Part shown: piece by piece, positions 1 through 12,700 of the stretch | Position numbering within the stretch: the first letter of the stretch is position 1 | Layout: each line of letters starts with the position of its first letter | Origin: Lytechinus pictus | Lineage: Eukaryota > Echinodermata > Echinoidea > Temnopleuroida > Toxopneustidae | Direction: 5' to 3' | Assembly: GCF_037042905.1 (NCBI RefSeq) | Contig: NC_087252.1 | Coordinates: forward strand, 33,631,965 to 33,695,964 | DNA length: 64,000 bases | The notes under the pieces: generated by a model | The model's input: the letters and a program-made list of their open reading frames with translations, nothing else | The model's database searches: none | Told to the model about the DNA's origin: nothing | Made by a program: the position numbers and the translations under genes

Positions 1-1
1 C

Positions 2-706
2 AGTCAAGGGGCTGAGGTGAATAAAGGAGTTAACAATGGTTGCACTGCATTACACGCTGCTGCTCATAATGGTCATCTTGATGTAATCAAATATCTCATC
101 AGTCAAGGGGCTGATGTGAATAAAGGAGTGTACAATTCTTGGACCGCACTACACTCGTCTGCTCATAATGGTCATCTTGATGTAATCAAATATCTTATCA
201 GTCAAGGGGCTGAGGTGAATAAAGGAGTTAACAATGGTTGCACTGCATTACACGCTGCTGCTCAGAAAGGTAATCTTGATATAACCAAATATCTCATCAG
301 TCAAGGGGCTAAGGTGAATAAAGGAGATAACGATGGTTGGACAGCATTACACTTCGCTGCTCATAATGGTAATCTTGATGTAATCAAATATCTCATCAGT
401 CAAGGGGCTGAGGTGAATAAAGGAGATAACAATTCTTGGACTGCACTACACTTGTCTGCTCATAATGGTCATCTTGATGTAACCAAATATCTCGTCAGTC
501 AAGGTGCTGAGGTGAACATAAAAAATGAAAATGGTTGGAAATCTTCAAACTTCGCACTTTTAAGAAATCATATTGATGTTGTTAAGTTTCTGAAAACTGA
601 AGGTGCGAGTATTGATGAAGAAATTCTTCATCAGCAGAAACATCTACGTTTGTTATTTCCTCTGATGATCATGGCAAAACGTCTCAACACAGCTTTCAAT
701 ACCGAG
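2..706 (+). CDS. Ankyrin-repeat exon (partial at left edge)
   Basis: The frame is open from the first bases and encodes five full 33-residue ankyrin repeats with the core 'TALHxAAxNGHLDVIKYLISQGA', plus a partial one at the edge and a degenerate seventh (NHIDVVKFLKTEGASI). The apparent GTG start at 17 is only the first permitted codon of an open frame and is not a real initiation site. Without splicing the frame runs to TAG at 734-736, but GAG|gtaaat at 706/707 is a good donor in phase 0 and joins the exon at 5997. The repeats are nearly identical at DNA level, implying recent tandem expansion. Their role is protein binding. Confidence 0.88.
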
Positions 707-3700
707 GTAAATATTTGGCTTATAGAACCATTGTAGTGTTATCTGGTATCATCAGGGCAGAGAATGAAGGGAGAGTAGAGCCAATTGGAGGGGCGATAAC
801 AATATCGAGCATTTCAGGTTGGCTTGTGCAGCAAAAATAAGAATTTGACACTACAGCGCGTCCCCCCAAAAAACTATACACTTTTGAAATGGCTGCCAAA
901 TAAGAAGTATTTTTTTCTTTTTTAAGGGAAAAGACTTACAGATATGGAAAGCCAATAAAGTAAACTTTCAAATGACACCAAAAAGTTTGAAAACTATTCA
1001 TGCTTGAGCGAGCACTGCCCACTGAAACAAAGGGTACAAAAATTAGGGTGGGCCGAAATTATCCTTCTAATTTCTTTCAGGTCTTTTTGTTTGGTACTTG
1101 CAAAGTTGAGGGTTATTTGGTGAATTAAAGATCAGATGTGATCAGTTTGTTGTTTGTGAAAATTTAATGCGTTATTAAATTGAAATTTAATGCATGAGTG
1201 ATCATGAATTGCAATTTTTAGTGCAGCATTTTGTCTTTATCATGTGGATCTCAACAATGTGTTCATGACATTCAGGAGAAGAGGGGGTAATATGACTTAG
1301 GTAGGTGAAGTACGTTGATTGGATAAAGGTCAACAGAACATTTAGCAACCCCTCCCTCCATCTCTACCCCCTCCCCCCACATCTCTCCTCCTGAGATCCA
1401 AAGTTTGGCTAGGCAGGGCATGAATTAGCCTTACAGTTTTTTTGAGAGGTTAGTACTTTGTAACTTACAAAGCTTACGCTAATATGCTATTTATGAGTGA
1501 GATAAGTTATAGTTTCTTTGGCAAATTTCACGAGTTACTAAATTGAAATGTAATGCATGAGTGAACAGGAATTGTAATTTTAGTGTAGCATATTCATCTT
1601 GTGGACATCAGAAGTTTGTTCGTGAGAGTCAGAGTAATGTGATGGTACTTGTTACATGCAAGAGGGCGAGATATGCTAAGACTTGGTTAAAATTGCATTC
1701 CTCTTCCTTTTGTCCTTTTACAAATTAAAGGTCATATGTACCCTCCACTCTCCACCTCCATTTCCCAGCCCCCCCCCCTCTCTCTCTCTTTGTCTCACTT
1801 TCTGGATTCAGGAGGGGAGGGCGGGAAAGAGGCAGGGGGCGGGGGTTGAATGTTCTGTTGACCCTTATTCCATCAACCTAATTCTCCCACTTATGTCCTA
1901 TCTCACTCCCTATTCTCCCGACTCCCATGAAAACATTGCTGAGATCCACATGATAAAGTTGAAATACTGCCCAAAAAGCGATCCAAATGATAAAGTTGAA
2001 ATGCTGCCCCAAAAATGTAATTTGTGTGCACTCGTGCATTAAAGTTCAATCTAATAATTTATAAAATTTGCTTAAACAACCGAAACTAGTCACGGTTGAT
2101 CATTAATTTATCACAATGCCCTTAACTTTTCAAGAACGAAAGGATTTGCCTCTCAGAAACTTACATAAATTGGAAGGCTAATTCCAGCCCACCCTAATTT
2201 TCATACCCTTTGTTTCAGTAGGCAGTGCTAGCTCGAGCATGAATAGTTTTCCGACTTTTTGGTGTCATTTGAAAGTTGACTTTATTGACTTTCCATAAAT
2301 GTTAGTCTTTTTCCCCAAAGTGCTACATTTTTTATTTGGCAGCCTTTTCAAAAGTGTATAGTTTTTTTGGGGGACGTACTGTACACATGTAAATGCAGAA
2401 TTCCCTTTCGATTATACAAATTCAAATAATTCATTTTTGAATATGCGGATGTGTTGAGTATATTAAATAGTAAGAATTTTATTTATTGATTGATTTCTAG
2501 TTGGAATATTAAAGGCTTACAGGGATAGTTTCATTATATTGTAAATACTTATGGCTTTCAACCCTGTCAATAAGATCGCATTGATCGATCTATTTGACAA
2601 ATCAGAAAAAATTAGGATCCAGCAGAATTTGTACCTCTATCCAACTGATTGACGGTTAGCGACTGTACCATATGGCACAGTCACAATGGACCAGTGATGG
2701 CCTGGACGTACAGTCGCTTAACTGCAGTCAGTAGTAGAGAGGTTTAATGCTGGTTCCCACATTTTTTTCTGATTTATCAAATAGATCGATCAATACTATC
2801 TTATTTTCTGGGTTGAAAACCATAAATTGTATTTACAATACAATGATCTTTATTTGTTATAATGTTCCCACACAGTGCCTCTGCAAGTTCAGACTCACTA
2901 TGTGGTAATCTCTTCATATTACCCGCGTCTGTTGTTTTGCTAATACCATTCAACCAATCAGAACATTGTCATTGCAAGAGAAAGAGACTTTAACAAGAAA
3001 AGGTTTAACAAGACCAAAGATCCCATCTATTATAGCAGATTTAAAAGTTATAGAAACAAAGCCAATATCCTCAATAAAAAGTTAAAGAGGGCGTATTTTA
3101 GAAAGCAGCTCCAAATTGCGGGCAGTGACATGAAGAAAAGATGGAATATTTTAAATAGCTTGCTACCAAATAAACGTCCAAGTAACAAGTCGGACATAAT
3201 GATTGAAGGTGAACTTGTGTCAGATAGATTAAGGATTGCTCGTGAGTTTAATTCGATGTTTAGTAATGTTGGTAAATCAGCTTTAGAAAGAATGAACGAA
3301 GAAGATATTGGAAACGAAGCTTTGAATGGACTGAAACGAGCCCAATCCAAATTTATCCTTGAAGAAATATCTACTGAATTTATTCAAAGAGAGCTTGATA
3401 ACTTGGATTGTACCAAGTCCATTGGTTTAGATGATCTACACCCTAAACTTTTGAAAATGGGTGCACATGAGATTGCATCGCCAATAGCTCATGTTTTTAA
3501 TTATTCAATACGAAAAGGTAAATTTCTTTCCGATTTTAAACTTGCCAAGATTGTACCTATACCGAAGGGGAAATCATGTGGTGACTTAAATAGCTTTCGT
3601 CCAATATATCTATTATCCGTAGTTGCCAAAATTTTTGAAAGGGCTGTTCACTTACATTTAGTTACCTACCTAAAAAAACACAACCTTATGAGTGAACGCC

Positions 3701-6700
3701 AGTCTGGCTTTAGGTCAAATTACTCAACCGCAACATGCCTAACTGAAATCAGTGATTATCTGTATGACAGCATTGACAATGGTCAATTGGTTGGTGCCGC
3801 TTTCTTGGATTTACGAAAAGCGTTCGACATCCTACCACATAACCTCCTTATAAAGAAGTAAGAGTATTTTGGTATTACATGACTAGAACTGGAATGGTTC
3901 AAATCATACCTTATCGGTAGAATGCAGTGTGTATCTTTTGAGGGCACCCTCAGTGATTTTCTCCCTGTCTATTCAGGAGTGCCGCAGGGCTCCATTTTGG
4001 GGCCCTTGATTTTTTGTATGTACATTAATGATATTACTAGCTTACCCTTCCAACCTAAAACACACTTATCTTTATACGCAGATGACACAGCTATTTTCAT
4101 TCCAAGTTATGGAAGAGACTCTGTACAAAAACAATTGCAAAGAAACATTAACATCCTTACGAAATGGTTTTGGAAAAACGGTATGATTGTTAACACAGAT
4201 AAGACCAAGGTCATGTTGTTTTCAAGCAGAAAGAAACAGATATCAAATTTAGAAATAAAAATGAATGGTGAAACGCTTCAGAATGTAAATGAGATTAAAT
4301 ACCTAGGAGTTGTTGTACACCATCATCTTGACTGGTCTCCTCATGTCAACGAGGTTATTAGAAAAATAACATATTCTATCCATTCTATTAGAAGAATTAA
4401 ACAGTGCCTGAATGAAGTATCTTTAAAACAACTGTATTATACATTAATCCTTCCCCACATTGACTATTGCAGTACAGTCTGGGCGTCTTCAACCAAGAAA
4501 AACATTTTAAGATTACAAAGATGTCAAAATAAATATGCCCGCCTCATATTAAACGCTGATTATTATACCCCGACCGTTCAATTACATAATAGTTTAAAGT
4601 GGCAATCCATACACTCTAGATTTAATTATCAATATTGCGTGTTAGTTTATAAAATATTAAATGGATTATCCCCTCCATATCTCAGAAGACTAATTACTTA
4701 TCGTCATACCATCTACCCTACTCGACATGTTCTTACCAATCAGTTATACCTTCCTAAGCCCAAAACAGATAACAAAAAACGTTCCTTTTCATATATTGCA
4801 ACCAAACTTTTCAACTCCCTACCACTTCATATTCAAACATCCCCTTCCCTCCAAATCTTCAAAAGACGCCTTAGGCAAAACCAGACCATTTGAACAGATT
4901 TTCTACGTAACCATAATAACCATTGTCTTATAATGTTCTTTTTTCGTTACTTGTACTTGCCCATCATGCTTTGTCCTTGTGTTTATATATTATTTTCAAT
5001 ATTTTATACTCATTTCATTTGTGATTTTTTTTTCTATGAAAAGCGTTATTTTATTCATTTTCATTCACTGTTTTTATTTCTGTATTCGTTATATTTATCA
5101 TGTATGTACACTTTGACAGGGCTCCCTTGTATAGCAGGCCTTTTGGCTTTAATGGGACTACCCTGTCTTTTAAAGAAAACGTGAATAAATAAATAAATCA
5201 AATAAATAATAACTCTGGATTTATGTTACTCAGAAATTTCAGAAATCTCGTCGTGCATCTTGATGGAAAAAGCTGGCAGTTAATCCATCTAAAAGGTGCC
5301 ACGTATCAAGAGTGACATTGTAAGAAAGTAAAGAGTTTTAGATTTCTGATGATATGAATAGTATCTGTGCCCAAAACATAAAAAATGCGCAATTTGAAAG
5401 AAAACATGGGAAGAAAATCCTGTTTCAGGCATCTTTTCAGGACTGAAATCCCCTTATTTATCAAAATATTTTATTGAAAAGAAAAAACCAATATACAAGA
5501 TTAATGTCTACTTTTTTCCTATGGTACAAACATGACAAATACAATCAATAAAAAAGAATGGTTAAATTCTTTGAGTAAAAACACTCACAGTTCGCGAGAT
5601 TTTGTATGGATGTGAATTCTGCCACGAGAGGATTTGGATAAATCTTGCTCGTTTGCTCATTAACACAGGGACCTACAGACTGACTGATAAAAAAAGTGCC
5701 AGTCATTCAGTCAGAAAGAACAGTCCTCAGTTAATAATTATAAATGTTTATAACATTCCAATAAGCGATAGGCCCTTGTAACAATAAACCTACATCACTG
5801 CTCCCTTTTTTCAGCCACACCCGTACTCGGCTCTATAGAAAAAAGAACTTATGCTTGTAAAAGATTTGAAGATCTTGTCAAATCGTTCCCCAAATGGCCA
5901 AAATGTTGGTTCAATAAAAATTTGATTTTGAAATTGGCGCAAAACTTTTCCCTGGATAAACTAACCAACCCTCTTGAATCCTAACTGATTTTAAAGGATA
6001 TTCATCTTGCAATACAAAATGGTCAAACCACCACGATTGAGAACTTAGTGTCTCAAGGAGCTGATCTCAATGTCCAGTCAGCTGACGGTCAGATGTGTCT
6101 CCATGAAGCCATCAAACTCTGTTACAAAACTGGGAGAAATGTAGAAGAAAGCTACACGCTACGAAAGGTGATTCATACTTGATTTCGGTCTAAACTTCAG
6201 TAAAGATTCAATAATTAGAATGATATGAACTGGGATATCATTTTGCATTATATTTTGAACATTTCTCCCATCTCTCGATGCTTTGTGGAAATTAGATTTT
6301 GTATGTTTTAGGATAGCTAAAGCTAAATTTGATGGAAGCACTTACATACCACATCATAATTTTTATTAGTGACTACATTGTTTTTACTGTTCAGTAACAG
6401 ATCCCTTCCACTTCCATGACATTTGCTCCTGTGACAATTTCTCTGCTCTAAATTCCACACACTAATCGAATGACCAACTGCACCCCGGTTTTAACAAAGT
6501 CTGCCGTGCAAACCCCTCACTCGATAAAGGGTCTGAATTGCAGCCTACTCATGCCATGTGTACTGAAGGCCCTATCCCTTTTTGTATGTGCGTGGAGATA
6601 CACTTGTTGATCAAAGTTTCAATCAGGGTCTGTGCTTGCAGACTAGTTTTAACACTACCCTACTCTCGATTCGTTTGTATCAGTGGTTGGCTCACATAAG

Positions 6701-9700
6701 CTAGTCTGCAGGAACAGACCCTGATTGAAAATTTGATGAGCAAGTGAGTCTCCACGCAAAGACTAGCACATGCAAGAACCTTCAGTAAACAAGGCAACAT
6801 GAGTAGGCTGCACATTTAGACCCTTTACTCGAGTGAGGGGTTTGCACAGCTGCAGGCTACACATACGCATGAAAGTGCTTTATCGGATATCGTACGAGAT
6901 ATTATACGATAATTTAGTGGTGTCATAGCAAATCACACTTCAGGATCACGTGACGCAGGATATTAAATTTTGTTTCCTAGGGCCCGTCTTATAAATAGTT
7001 GCGATTGATCCAATCAATCCCCGGAATCAATCGCAAATATGGAAAGCCGGCAAAGTCAAAATAAAAGTGCATGTTTGTTAAAAAAACACCTAGATATGAA
7101 TGTATATCCACAAATTCTTTGTTTTCTTGACAATTTGGTGTGTTCGCCTTTGTTCAAAAAGTACATTTCCTGTAGAAAAAATTATGACACTGATTGATTT
7201 CCATAGAGTTACGATTGACTGGATAAATCGTAACTCTTTGTAAGACGGGGCCCTGATCTATACAAAGTACCAAGCTAGAATTGAATTAAAGTTTACATAC
7301 ATTATTTTTAGGGGTTGATTGTGAGAAATTTCCCCGGAGAGTGTTTCGGTGCGGTGTGAAGGCAGGAGTGATTATCTGGTATTTTTTAGCATGAAAATGT
7401 TTTCGTAATTTAACGGGGATTCTTGTGATCAAGGCAGTTTAATCACGACCGCATTACCGACAGCGGAGACTCGGGGGGGGGGGGGGGGTATCACCCACTC
7501 CACGGTTGTAAGATCGATTGAAATAACAGGCATTGGTTTACTAGTTTTGTTTGATTTAGATTTCAGACGAGTTTTACAATGGAAACCTATCACCCGAAAA
7601 GGCTTTGGTGTTTTATTTACTTGACAATGGAGCTAAGACAGACGTGGAAGATAAGTCAGGAAAATTACCAATCCACTATGCCGAAGATGAAGTGGTTAGA
7701 CAGATGATCTTATCGAGGTGATTCTATTTTTTATGAGTAAACCTATAAGCCTATGTCGTGTCAATTGGAACACCTTTTTCTAATCCATAATTTCATTCTT
7801 TTTAAAGAAATGATATTAATGAGAAAGTGACTATGTTAAACACTCTATAATGAAAAAATACATTTGAATTCCTAGTTCTGTCTTGAAAGTTCAAAAGTTT
7901 AAAACAATGAGGAGGAAATATAGTTCTTAATTTGTTAAAATATACTTCGTGAGTGGTGATATTACAAGATTCTTTGTTCGTTGATGCTTTTTTTTCCATC
8001 TTCTTTTGCATTTCCTGTATATTTAAAGGTCAAGTGCACTTCAGAAAAATGCTGATTTGAATCAATAGAGACAAATCAGACAAGCACAATGCTGAAAATT
8101 TCATCAAAATCGGATGTAAAATAAGAAAGTTATGACATTTCATTTCAAAGTTTCGCTTATTTTTAGCTAAATAGTTAAATGAACGAGCCAGTTACATCCA
8201 AATCAGTCGATGATGTCACTCACTCACTACATCTTTTGTTTTTTATTGTTTGAATTATACAATATTTCAACTTCATTTCACATGCCAATGACGAGAAAAT
8301 AAAAATATTTCATATTTCATATAATAAAATACAAAGTGAGTGATGTCATCAGTTCCTCATTTGCATACCGACCGAGATATGCATATAACGGTTTTGTGAA
8401 ATGAAGCGAAACTTTGAAATGCCATAACTTTCTTATTTTACATCTGATTTTGATGAAATTTTCAGTGTTATGCTTGTTGAATGTTTCTCTTTTTATTCAA
8501 TCAAGTTTTTGCTGGGGTGGACTTGTCCTTCAAAAGATATCTTTGACATCTTGGAGCTTACATGTCAAGGGATCATGTGCCATCATTGTCAATGTTATGT
8601 CTTCATACCTTGTTGATTTAATGGTTGTTATTGATTCATTTTGATTAATTTTCAGAATGAAATCTCATCCTGAAGAGGCCCATTATTATCAAGGTAAGAT
8701 GCACGCAAAACATCACAAGTGATATTGGTGGCTAAGTGGTAGAGTGTCTGCCTCATTAATAGGAGGCAGTGGGTTCGATCCCAGACTTACAATTTAGACC
8801 TCCTGCCTTGTCAGGCTCTCGATGTTTTTGAAAAGGGAAGGGTAAATTGTGCAGGGCCCGTTGGGAGAACAGTTTGCAAGACTTGGTAGATAAGAATTAT
8901 TGTTATTATTGTTGTTGTTGTTAGTGTTATCAATATCATTATTGTTATTATTATTAGTAATATTAGTAATAATAATTTCATATTACTATTAGTATATCTA
9001 AATTCATATCCTTTATAAGAGACAAAATACTAATAATGTGTTTGTCTGTATGAGGGTCTGTAGATGCATGTGCGTGGGGGGTGTGTGTGTGTGTGTGTGG
9101 GGGGGGGGGGGGGCATCCAATGTATTTCTGTAACCAAACAGTGTTCGTTGAAGTTCATTGCCCTGTGTCAATCAGTGAAGGCTCATTGTGCCAGTTTTTA
9201 TTCACTCTTCTTCAACAAATGCACAGAAAGCGTGAATAAAGAACGTCACAAGGAATCTGAAGTCTCTGCTGCCGCAACTTTAGAGGATGTCACTATGTCC
9301 CAGAATGATAAGAGGGATCAGAGTAAGCAAAATAAAACTCAAAGCCAATAGACGGGTCAATATACGACCAAAAATAGCCTTACCCGGAACAAATTGCAAC
9401 AAATGATTTTTCAACGGTATTTTGTACTATTTGACCTCAGGAATAACATACTAAAAATCTACCTAAATCCGCATCCGGGAAAGTGGTTATTTTCAAGATG
9501 GCGTCCAAGATGGCCGCCATTAACTGAAAATGGATACAACTGACACATTATCCACTCTAGAATCCTATTTCGGTTCATATTTCATGGTGTGGGGGTACAA
9601 AAATTGATTTATGCTAGAATGAATTATAAGCCCTCCAGTGTACCAGGCAAATCCAAGATGGCGCCCAAAATGGCAGCCGTAAGCTGATAATCCACAATTC

Positions 9701-12700
9701 ATCTAAATTTGTTTTTTATTCAATGGTTTTAAGGGTGAAATATTACATTGAAACAAGTTACAAGGACAGCCAGTGGTCTGGTTTTTCCAAAAATCCAAGA
9801 TGGCTTCCAAAAATGGAGTTTAAAATGGCTGTTGATAATTAAAATGGACATAGATCATTTCATATCCGCCTGGACATAATGATTTTGATGTCTACATCAT
9901 GATTTCAGTGGTCAAATAAGACATTGGGACAAGTTACAAGCACAGTCAGTGGTCCAGTATGTTAAAAAATCCAAGATGGCTTCCAAGAATGGAGTCGAAA
10001 ATTGTTGTTGCTACTTTTAAAAAATCCGACATAGTTTGCTCAATGTCCAGAAATATGATTTTTGTGTCCTAAACCATGGTTAAATGGGTCAAATAATACA
10101 TTGGGACAAGTTACAAGGAAAATCAGTGGTCTGGTATGTGCAAAAATCCTCGATGGATTCTAAAAATCGATTCTGAAATGGCTGCTAATACTTAAAGCGG
10201 ACATAGCTCATTTCATTTTGGCCTGGGATATGTGATTTTTATGTCTAAACCACTGGTTTCAAGGGTCAAATAATATCTTAGGATAAGTTAAAAGGACAGT
10301 CAACGGTCTGGTTTGTCCAAAAATCGAAGATGGCGTCCAAAAATTGGTCTTAAAAATATGCTGCTGATAACTAAAGCGGACAAAGCTCATTTCATATTGG
10401 CCTGGAAATGTGATTTTGGTGTCTAAACCACTAGTTTCAAGGATCAATTTATACATTAGGGCAAGTTACAAGGACAGTCAGTGGCCTGGTCGGTCCAAAA
10501 AAATCTAAATTGGCTTCCAAAAATTGATTCTAAATTGACTGCTGCTACTTAAAGCGGACATAGCTTATTTCATATCGGCATGGGAGATGCGATTTTGGTG
10601 TCTAAACCAGTCTGGTTTAAGGGCCAAAATAATACATTAGGACAGGTTTTAAGGCCAGTCAATGGTCTGGTATGACCAAAAATGCAATATGGCTTCCAAA
10701 ACTTGATTCTGAAATGACTGTTAATACTTAAAAGTGGCATAGCTCATTTTAAACCCGCCTGTGAGATATGATTTCGGTGTCTAAACTATGATTTCAAGGG
10801 TCAAATTATATATTAGGACAAGACAATGGCAGTCAGTGGTCTAGTATGTCCAAAATTACAAGATGGCTTCCAAAAAATGGAGTAAGAAATGTGTGATGTT
10901 ACTTATAAAAGTGTTACTTATATAATATCTGTCTGGGGAATATAAGTTTGGTGTTAAAAGCATGGTTTAAAAGGATCAAGTAATACACTAGGGTAAGTTA
11001 CAAGACCAGTCAGTTGTCTGTATGTTAAAAAATCCAAGATTACTTCAAAAAAAAGGGTGTAAATTGACTGTTGCTACTTAAAAGTATGCATAGTTTATTA
11101 TAAATACACCTTGGAGGTATGATTTTACTGTCTATACTAGAGTTTACAGGGTCAAGCAATACATTGGGTTAAGTTGAAAGGACAGTCAGGTGTCATGCAG
11201 GTATGTCCAAAAATTAAAGATGGCTTTAAAACATGAACATATTTTCTTCCTTGTTTAATACATTTTCATTGTTTGTACTTGTTAATATATGTATTTGTTA
11301 CTTGTATGCAGGGCCCCCAAGAAAAACAGTGTTTAGTCCACTGATGGGGTACCCTGGGTAAACAAAACGAAATAAATAAATAAATAAAAAATGGGGGTCT
11401 TAAATTACTGGTGGTACGTAAAAGTGGATGTAGAACATTATAAATACACCTTGGGGATATTATTTTGGTTCCAAGGGTCAAACAATACTTTGGGACTGGT
11501 TACGATGATATGCAGCTATCCATTTTGCCTTGAAATCCAAGTTGGCTTAAAGCATGTAAAGTGACTACTGCTCCATAAATTATCTACCTGTTAGAAATAA
11601 TCTTGGTGCCTAAATGCATGGGGACAAGTTATCATATTGCTTCATGAGTTGGTAACAGCACCCATTTTGATGAAATTTTAGAATCCATCATGGATTCTTT
11701 GAAAAAATGGAGTACTAACCATCCTTGTTACTTGTCCGAATGTATTATTTGACCCTTCATACCACAATTTGGACACCAACATTATTTCTTGCAGATGAAT
11801 ATTGTAGAACTCTGACCACTATTGAATGATATGCGTCGTTTTATATTCCTTTTTTAAAAACCCTCTTGTGTCTTAGGCAAACTGGACAACTGCATATCAA
11901 TGTTACCAGTCCAAACGTATTTTTTTAACCATGAAACCATAGTGTGGACACCGAAATCATATCTCCTAGGTGGATTTTAAATGAACTATGTCCATTTTTA
12001 AAGTAACAACAGTCATTTTAGGGTCCGATTTTTGGAAGCTTTCTTAGATTTTCGACATAGTGGACCACTGACTGTCCTTGTAACTAATTTCCTGCCTTTT
12101 GAAACCATGATATAGGCAACAAAATCATATGCCCTTGACGAATAAAACATGAACTATGTCCATTTTTAAATACTATCGCGGCTGATTGATACTATTTTTT
12201 AAGCCACCGTGGACTTTTGTACATACTTTACCACCAATCGTCCTTGTAACTGATCCCGATTCATTATTTGACCCATTTAACCATGGTATAGGCAAAACAA
12301 AAAATAATATTCCCGGATATTGAACAAACTATGTTGGGTTTTTTTAGTAGCAACAGCATTTTTTTACTCCATTTTTGGAAGCCATCTTGGATTTTTGAAA
12401 ATACCGGACCACTGACTGTCCTTGTAACTTGCCCCAATGTATTATTTGACCATTGAAACCATGGTCTAGACACCAAAATCATATCTCTCAAGTGGATGTG
12501 ATATGAGCTATGTCCATTTTAAGGATTAATAGCCATTTCAAACTCAATTTTTGGAAGCCATCTTGTATTTTTGACACACCAGACCACTGGCTATCCTTGT
12601 AACTTGTCCCGACGTACTACTTCATCATTGAAACAATCTCATGGAAACCAAATTAAAGCAACTTAAGTAAGTAATAGATGAATAGTGGATTTTTTAGACT

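Larger units (their letters stand above)
707..5996 (+). other. Intron 1, filled with a hairpin element and a dead LINE
   Basis: This is the intron between two phase-0 ankyrin exons. Its first 150 bases match the region after 57336, showing shared ancestry with the second ankyrin locus. It contains a TA-flanked inverted-repeat element (854-2381), an inverted repeat (about 2535-2865) and a LINE fragment (about 2955-5208). From 5215 to 5996 I see nothing recognisable. Confidence 0.7.

Noticed and set aside
17-736. Stand-alone 239-residue ankyrin gene starting with GTG at 17
   Set aside because: The frame is open to the window edge and ends 30 bases past a good splice donor, so it is an internal exon of a split gene.
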